Assembly: GCF_041146395.1 (NCBI RefSeq)
Contig: NC_090984.1
Coordinates: forward strand, 82,099,114 to 82,163,113
Origin: Eulemur rufifrons
Lineage: Eukaryota > Chordata > Mammalia > Primates > Lemuridae
DNA length: 64,000 nt
Direction of reading: 5' to 3'
Shown piece after piece: positions 57,090 to 64,000 of the stretch. The notes beneath the pieces are model-generated. The model had not been told where the DNA came from. It worked only from the letters and a program-made list of their open reading frames with translations, and ran no database searches. The position numbers and the translations under genes are program-made. Position 1 is the first letter of the stretch; the number at the start of each line of letters is the position of its first letter.

Positions 57090-57255
57090 TGTAAGGCTGT
57101 GTAGGTCATGGTAAGGGTCTTAAATTTAATTCTAAGTTTGTCGGAAAGTCACTGGAGAGTTTTCATAAGAAATTCATAAGTTCTGATTTACCAGATATAA
57201 AAAATATTATCATATCCATATAACCACAGGAAACCCTCCTTATCCTTGAAAATGT
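57090..57255 (+). repeat. Diverged repeat pair, copy 2
   Basis: GTAAGGCTGTGTAGGTCATG, GGAAAGTCACTGGAGAGTTT, GTTCTGATTTACCAGATATA, then ATCCATATAACCACAGGAAA. Same order of motifs as 56410-56580, shared beyond the family's usual end. Confidence 0.55.
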
Positions 57256-59115
57256 TGTGTATCTTTTCTCTTTCCTTCTGTCTCACCCATTCTATCCTTG
57301 GTCTCTCTTTAATCTTTGTCTCTCTAGCTCTTTCTCTCCCTTCTCTCTTGTTCCCTTCCTTTCTTACAGTTATTCTTCATTCCTTCCCTCCTTGGCCGGC
57401 CTGGAGGCCCCCCCTGGACTCATGATTCTCTTAGCCAAAACTACCACTGTGAAGAAAGGATTGAAGAGGAATTTAGGCTGGGTGGAGTGAGAGCAGGCAG
57501 GTCTTACCTGGTAAGCCTCTATTGCACACTAAAGACGGGAGATGGAAGATTTTTACACAAAGCACCCAGGAAGAGATGCATTCATATAACTTCACTAGTG
57601 TGGGTGTAATTAGCAGAGGAGTATAATGCAAATAGTTAAATCATCCTAAATTGAGGCTGTTAGTGAGCTATACATGTGAGTTCCCCAAAGGAAAAGATGG
57701 AATAATCAAACCATCCATACTCAGGGTCTTTTATATGACAGGCACAATGATCCAGCTACTGAATTTCATTAATATCCTTATCTGGCCTAGCACTAAATTA
57801 ATTCACTCAACGTATATTTTTCCAAAATCATCAATATGGTTTAAAAAAAAGACCCATAAATGTTGTAAAGCCAACTACCAACTCCCTAACACTTGAGGAG
57901 ACCCCTTAAAAATAACAAAAGCACCAAAGTCTGTGAACATAATTAGGAATTACTTTTTAGTTAATAACACCTCTTCAAAACATTTTTATTAATACCTCCT
58001 ATTGTGTGTCTGCTGGCATTCCTCTTCTCCTGGGAACTAAACTGGATCATCAACAGCCCCAGCCCTTGAAGTTATTTATTTTTAGCCATTGTTGCTTTTA
58101 GAAACATTTAATTTATATTTTATATTTAATCCCTACGGATTTGATTTGGAATGGGAAGGAGACAGTGATTCCGACTGCCTGAAGCAGCATAGTCGATCTG
58201 ACATATCTCTTCAATGATATGAGCCTTTGATTTTTAAAGTAGAAATTTTGATGTAGGCTCAGAGGTTGCCAAGATGGTGTAACATCCAGTTTAGCGGCTG
58301 CTGCTATGCACTCGCACTTCATTAATTAAGCAGATTCCTCTTCAGCCCCCATTTTTGACTCCAGATACAGACATCATTGCCCATAAATCATTAAGTGTTG
58401 AGAGCTAGAATTCAGGAAGTCACATTACATTACTGGTGTACCATATAAGCCTCATACCTCAATGCTAGCACTGAGGAAGAAAACTTGTCATTTTACTATT
58501 TGTAGAGTAAAAAAAAAAGAAGACTCAGAAATAATCTGTCTTATCCAGAGCCCTTTTATTTCATATTTATGAAATGTTTTATTAATGATAATAAAGTGAG
58601 CTTTATTTTAGACCCTCTCACAGCATTTATCAGACCCTTAAGAGTCCCAGGATGAGTCAGGTTTTCAAATTCCCATTTTCTCCCAAGGTCCTGAGAGAAA
58701 TTCTCTGCTTCTTTCTAGTACTTTCTTTTAAAGAGCTGAGTCTTTATGGAGGTGGAATTTCTGATGGATGGGGAAGCTATGCACAGTGCACACTGATAAT
58801 AAGAGATACTTCAGTTCAAATGCAGAAAAGTTCATTCAACACTTGTAGTTCACCCCTCACACTCTTTGGGAATGTCTCAGACATACAAGCTCAACTGCAA
58901 AATTGATCAGAACAGGTATTCTTATGAATGGGAAAGATTACAAACTACTGCCCAAAGGTAAAGACTAATTGATTAGTGTAAAAAAATATATATTACAGGT
59001 AAGAGTGAATCTATGAGGCTTCTGCTGTCCTAAAAGCTTTAATAAAGGATGTTATCAATTTAATCAGCTCCCATCTCTAAAGACAGATAAGTGTCCAACA
59101 TGAACTTTAAAAATT

Positions 59116-59414
59116 GAAGCCAGACAAAGTGGCTCAAGCCTATAATTCCAGCACTTTGGGAGGCTGAGGCAGGAGGATTGCTTGAGTCCAGGAGTTTGAG
59201 ACCAGCCTGGGCAACATAGCAAGACTCCATCTCTAAAAAAATAAAAGAATTAGTGGCAGATGCCTATAGTTCCAGCGACTCAGGAGGCTGAGGCAGGAGG
59301 ATCACTTGAGCCCAGGAGTTCAAGGCTACAGTGAGCTATGATCACACCATTGCACTTCAGCCTGTGTGACAGAGCAAGACCCTGTCTCTTAAAAAAATTT
59401 AAGAATAAAAATAG
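59116..59414 (+). mobile_element. Alu (AluJ-like), full dimer
   Basis: GAAGCCAGACAAAGTGGCTC, CAGCACTTTGGGAGGCTGAG, A-rich linker CTAAAAAAATAAAAGAATTA, right arm CACTTGAGCCCAGGAGTTCA and CAAGACCCTGTCTC, then an A-rich tail. Confidence 0.95.
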
Positions 59415-59748
59415 AATTGATTATCTTAAAATTTAGTACTTGAAGTCTAGCAACTATTACAGAATTAATCTTTCTCTAGAAGTCATTTTTACATCATTTT
59501 GAGAGCATGATTTATGACTCACACAGAAGAAAAAGGATTGGATCTTATATTCATTTGGTTTATTATTTGAAGTTATGATACTGTTATTTCATTAAATCCA
59601 AAAGCCATCAATTGTAGGATGCACCATTATTTTATGCTCCAATAAGAAAGAAAAGCATGGCCAATTAAACTATGAAACAATGTTTTCTTATCACATTGAT
59701 TACAAGACATATCCTGATTGCAGAGATTATAAAATGTGGGAAAAAAAG

Positions 59749-60254
59749 TGTGTTAGGTAGATTAATGGCCCTCCAAACACTTCTACATCCTAATCCTCGG
59801 AACCCATAAATACATTGGGTTACATGGCAAAAGGGAACTCAGGTTGTAGATGGAATTAAGACTGCTCATCAGCAAACAGGAGGTCATCCTGGATTATAAT
59901 CACAATGTAGTCACAAGGGTCCAAGAGTAGAAGAGGGAGGCAGAAGAGAATCAGGAGGAGATGTGACTATGAATTAAGCTCAGAGAGAAACAAGTTTGCT
60001 GGCTTTGGAGACGGAAGAAGAGGCTATGAGCCAAGGAACACGGGGTGCCCTCGAGAAGCTGGAAATGGCAGGGAAATGGATTCTCTCCTACAGACTTGCA
60101 AAGGGAAAGCAGTCTTGCTGACACCTTGATTTTAGCCCAAAAGGACCTGCGTCAGACCTCTAACCTACAGAGCTGTAAAAGGCAATCAGTTTGTGCTTGT
60201 TCGAGCTACTGAATTTGTATAATTAATTAAGGCAGGGATAAGAAAACTAATACA
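59749..60254 (+). mobile_element. MLT1-type MaLR LTR
   Basis: Third copy of the family: TACATCCTAATCCTCGGAAC, GGTTACATGGCAAAAGGGAA, GTCATCCTGGATTATAATCA, GCTGACACCTTGATTTTAGC, ending AAAACTAATACA. Confidence 0.87.
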
Positions 60255-62679
60255 ATTACATTTTAGAATCCATGCATACAACATAACTTGCACAAATTTG
60301 AAGCTACAATATGTATATTTTACTAGACACATAAATTCATGAGATTTATTAAGCTATTATTCATAAATAAACATTTTGGACAATCTTGAAAAGCTTAATA
60401 ATGCACTCCTCTGCTGTAGGGGAAAACCTTCATTAGGATGTATAAATTCAGATAATTGTGTCCAAAAGCAAACTTCATACTCAATATTCCACTTATGTCT
60501 CTGATGTTCAGTTCACTTCTATTTATTGCTGTTGCGGGAAAGCAAACCTTTACAATGGGACAACAATCATGCCTATGGATTAATAATCTTTGATTCAAAT
60601 AAGAAATTAGAATATTCTTAAAGTTTTTAAGCCTTTCTTACCAGATCAAAAATTAATTTGTAATCAGTGATTCTTTATCCTGCAAGGCAATAAAAAGTAT
60701 TAATTTGTATTTGTTTTTCAAGTTTAAAAAAAGGTCAAATTCATTGTGTTAGCCTTGGATCCAGCACATTAGACATCAAGTCTACAAAAATGTATAGTTT
60801 GCAACTGTACTACTAAATCCAAGGCTGAATTTCTAAAAGCAAAATAAACTAAAAGCAAACTCATCATGAAATAATCCCCCATACCAGATATGCTATACTC
60901 TAGATCCCAGATCTCATAATCTCACATATAAAACCTGACATTCAACAAATGAGTCCAGCATTTTCCAGGCAGTTTGGAAATGTCACTTCACATGTGAACA
61001 GTGAGCTATCCATCAGAGGGCACACACTCCGAATACAAAATAAATGACCCAGGCAATTGGTTTGCATCAACAGCTCAGCAAATCATCTAAGAAAACTATT
61101 ATTTGCTATTCTTAGGCCATTATCCTTCCTCCAAGTTTCACAGTTCCAGGATCTTATCACATTGATTGCACCTGGTCCAAGATCTTGATTTTTTTTTTTT
61201 TCTGTCAGTTTTTTCTATTTCTTTGTTTCCTCTATCATTGCCAGCTTGTCATATATAATACAATTTGCTGGAGCCTGTCCCTTCCCTTCCTTCAAATCAA
61301 AGGTCAGTGTTTCCAGCTTCTGGGATCAAGAAGCAAATATTTATTAAGGTGAAATAGAGATTGAAGGCATTATTTTGTACCTGTTAATATTCATTTGGCT
61401 TGGCTTAGCTTCCTCCCATCAGATAAGAGAATGGATAAATGAACCCATTTCCTATTCATTAACAAAATCATTCTGGAGCCTTCTCTCTTTTTGGAGCATT
61501 CATTGATTAGGCCCTTTGGGTACCCAGCATAGGGCCTCAGACATATTGTGCCTGCATGGCTGCTGATGCAGAATTAGAACTATAAGCTCTCTAATTCTTA
61601 TTTTCATCACCATAAAACCCCACAACCCTTTGGTAGAAATTGCTGCTCACATTTTCAATGGGAAGCAAATTACTTGAGTGGCCATGACAGCAAATGACTG
61701 AGCTAATGAATTGTTCTATTACTGCTATTAGGCTGATTATTAGAAGTGCTGCTATTTTTACAGAATTAAAATGTTTGTCTTCTAAAATAATCCGAAGTAA
61801 TTTACAGATATTTCCTTAATTGTCTTCAAGAAGGTTATAATGGAAGTAATATTACATCCTCTTATAGATGAAGGGATTTTTTTTTTCTTTCTGGAAGTTA
61901 CCATAATTAGTATAATTAAAACTTGAGTTTTATAGTAATATTCTATATGCTAAAATAAAATACACTAAATTTAAAATACTTTTTTGTCATATTCAAAAAT
62001 CTCCCTTAAATTTTTTTATTTTCAAATTCTGCTTGCCAACTGTTTATGTATGGCCTACTCAAAATATGATACACATAGAAATATTACCATACATCAGAAA
62101 TTTCAGAAGGTATGAAAATCATGTTTTATTTTCTTCTCTATTTTTATTCTAAAATCAAAATCATGGCCAATTAATCTGAATTTATTCATCATTCTTCTAG
62201 TAATGTAGCCTATTGACTGGAAAAATAAGCCAAGCTTATAAAATCCATATGTTTTCATTTGTTTGAGACTAAAACATTCATACAAGAAATAAGAGGCAAG
62301 TGGAAAAAGATGTCTACAGAGCCAAGTTGACACACAAGTTTATCCACTATAGACCAATTAAAGATAATGTATTCAAAGGATAGACCTTCAAGCTCTGATT
62401 CCAAGCCAATTTACTCTGATTTTAAATTAAATTCTAACAAACTTGATTATTTGGTTTCTAAGTCTACGACTAATTGAAAGTAGTGCTTCTACAAATACAG
62501 TCCAGCAAGAGCAACAGCTGATAGCCTATCAGTGAAGAGATTGAAAAACAAGTGAAAAACTGAAGAAAAATCCCATGGTAAGCTCGGGACCTAACCTACT
62601 ACAAGTCAACTTCCCACAGTAAACCTGAGGGTGTCTCTGCATTACAGCTCAGCACAGTCGTGGAATACAGAACCAAAAC

Positions 62680-62835
62680 TGAAGTCCAGTCCAGACATAA
62701 CCACTTACTGTCTTAATGCCCTTGAGCTAGTTACTCAGGTGATGTGAGCCTCACATCTACAGAATGGAGTCCTTTCTGCCTGCCTACCCTAACAACGTTA
62801 TTGGTTGGGAAGACCAAATAAGATCATGTATATAT
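62680..62835 (+). mobile_element. MIR SINE fragment
   Basis: AACCACTTACTGTCTTAATG, CCCTTGAGCTAGTTACTCAG, CTCACATCTACAGAATGGAG, then GACCAAATAAGATCATG. Confidence 0.75.
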
Positions 62836-64000
62836 TAGCTAGGTTATTGATTCAGCTGCATGTGAGTTCTCTTCACCCAGAATAAAGACTGCATTTCTTA
62901 GCCTCTCTTCAGCTGGTATGGGCCTAGAACTAACTTCTGACCATGGGATGGAGGAGGGGAATGGTACTCCATCCTCTGGGACATACCCTCCCTTCGCCTT
63001 TTCCCATCGTGGTGGTGAGAACACAGGTGCACAATGAAGATGATGGCAACAAGCCCAAACGTGGCTAGATCTCCTGGGATGGCTTCAATAGAACAGATAC
63101 ACTCAGCTTTACATGAAAGAAATAAATTTCTATTTTCTTTAAGCCCCTTCAATTCAGCTGCATATGGTATGACTCTATCCCACTAATTCAAAATGACAAA
63201 TGGCCTGAAGAATATGGATGGGACTTGTTATGAGATATTTGAAGAATATTACTAATTCTTAAACTTAATGTGTTACATTTTTAGCTCTTCACAGACAAGC
63301 AAGAAATCTCATGCGATGTTTTACATTTTTCTTTGGAGATTGTAGTAGGAAACGAGGATCGTGGAATTTTTGGGCTGATCATAGAGTTCTCTAAGTTCTC
63401 TAAAGCAGGTTAGAATCTGTAAAGGAAGGACCGATGACATGGAGACTTAGTCTGCCAGGCCTACGACTAGCCCAATGTCAGCACAACCTTCCCCCTCTCC
63501 CCCACCCCACCATGGTCCTGGGAAATTAGCTCTTTCCTCCAAGGAGAGAAACAGTGGCACAGAAGGTCAGAGAGCAAAGGAAGGGCAGAGATTTTTTCAT
63601 TTCCCCTAAACAACACTTCTACAACTTTCACTCCTGTTACTATGGTTACCACATGACTTATGAATTAGTTTCTACAGAAACTGCAATTGTGGAAGCCGAT
63701 AAGCATAGCATTTACCCAGGTGCCTTCATTAATAATATGAAATGCGGGCCATGTGTTAAAAATGCAGATGATGGAGTAGTCTTTTCTTTTAACATTTACT
63801 TTTCCCCCTATTTGTTCACCAATATTCAAATTGGAGGCATATTATTGGGAGCACAATGAAGAGAATGAAAAAAAAAATACTGCCCTATTCGCCTACTAGG
63901 GATATCTAACCATCAGAGAATCTTCTCTAGAATATTGGTTACTAGCAAGGCTCTAAAACGAGGTTCCAAATAATGCATTAAGTGGAAAATATGAAGTAAA

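Overview
The window is mammalian nuclear DNA, almost certainly primate: it carries Alu elements with J-like diagnostic text, MIR, L2, L1, MaLR LTRs and Tigger transposons. All nine Alu-related copies look old or monomeric, and one young L1 3' end ends in a short motif I associate with lemur/loris genomes. A strepsirrhine primate is therefore my best guess, but this is inferred from memory of repeat families and not proven.

The only gene I can support is TRIM9 (brain E3 ubiquitin ligase, class I TRIM), on the minus strand. Six internal coding exons are present, in transcript order: 37982-37887, 35627-35505, 24560-24450, 23081-22928, 15200-15043 and 12113-11975. Their phases chain perfectly and give 260 consecutive codons without a break: coiled coil (first three), COS box (fourth), fibronectin type III domain (last two). 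The first coding exon (RING and B-boxes) and the promoter lie beyond the right edge, and the SPRY exons lie beyond the left edge.

Reading through the donor of the last exon adds 16 codons and a stop at 11925-11927, followed by about 1.9 kb of repeat-poor sequence with AATAAA signals on the gene strand at 10268-10263 and 10020-10015. This fits the SPRY-less short TRIM9 isoform made with an alternative 3' end.

Layout: 1-11974 holds intron sequence and the short-isoform 3' UTR; 11975-37982 holds the six exons and five introns; 37983-64000 is the 3' part of a very long intron 1. Everything else is introns with interspersed repeats, including several nested insertions, one L1 with an exact 14-bp target-site duplication, and a possible ERV solo LTR with a perfect 14-bp hairpin. 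Two single-copy stretches have notable regulatory motifs: a SOX/POU cluster near 20036-20095 and a near-palindromic RFX X-box at 52251-52264. I see no second protein-coding gene, no rRNA, tRNA or CRISPR, and no novel multi-gene system.
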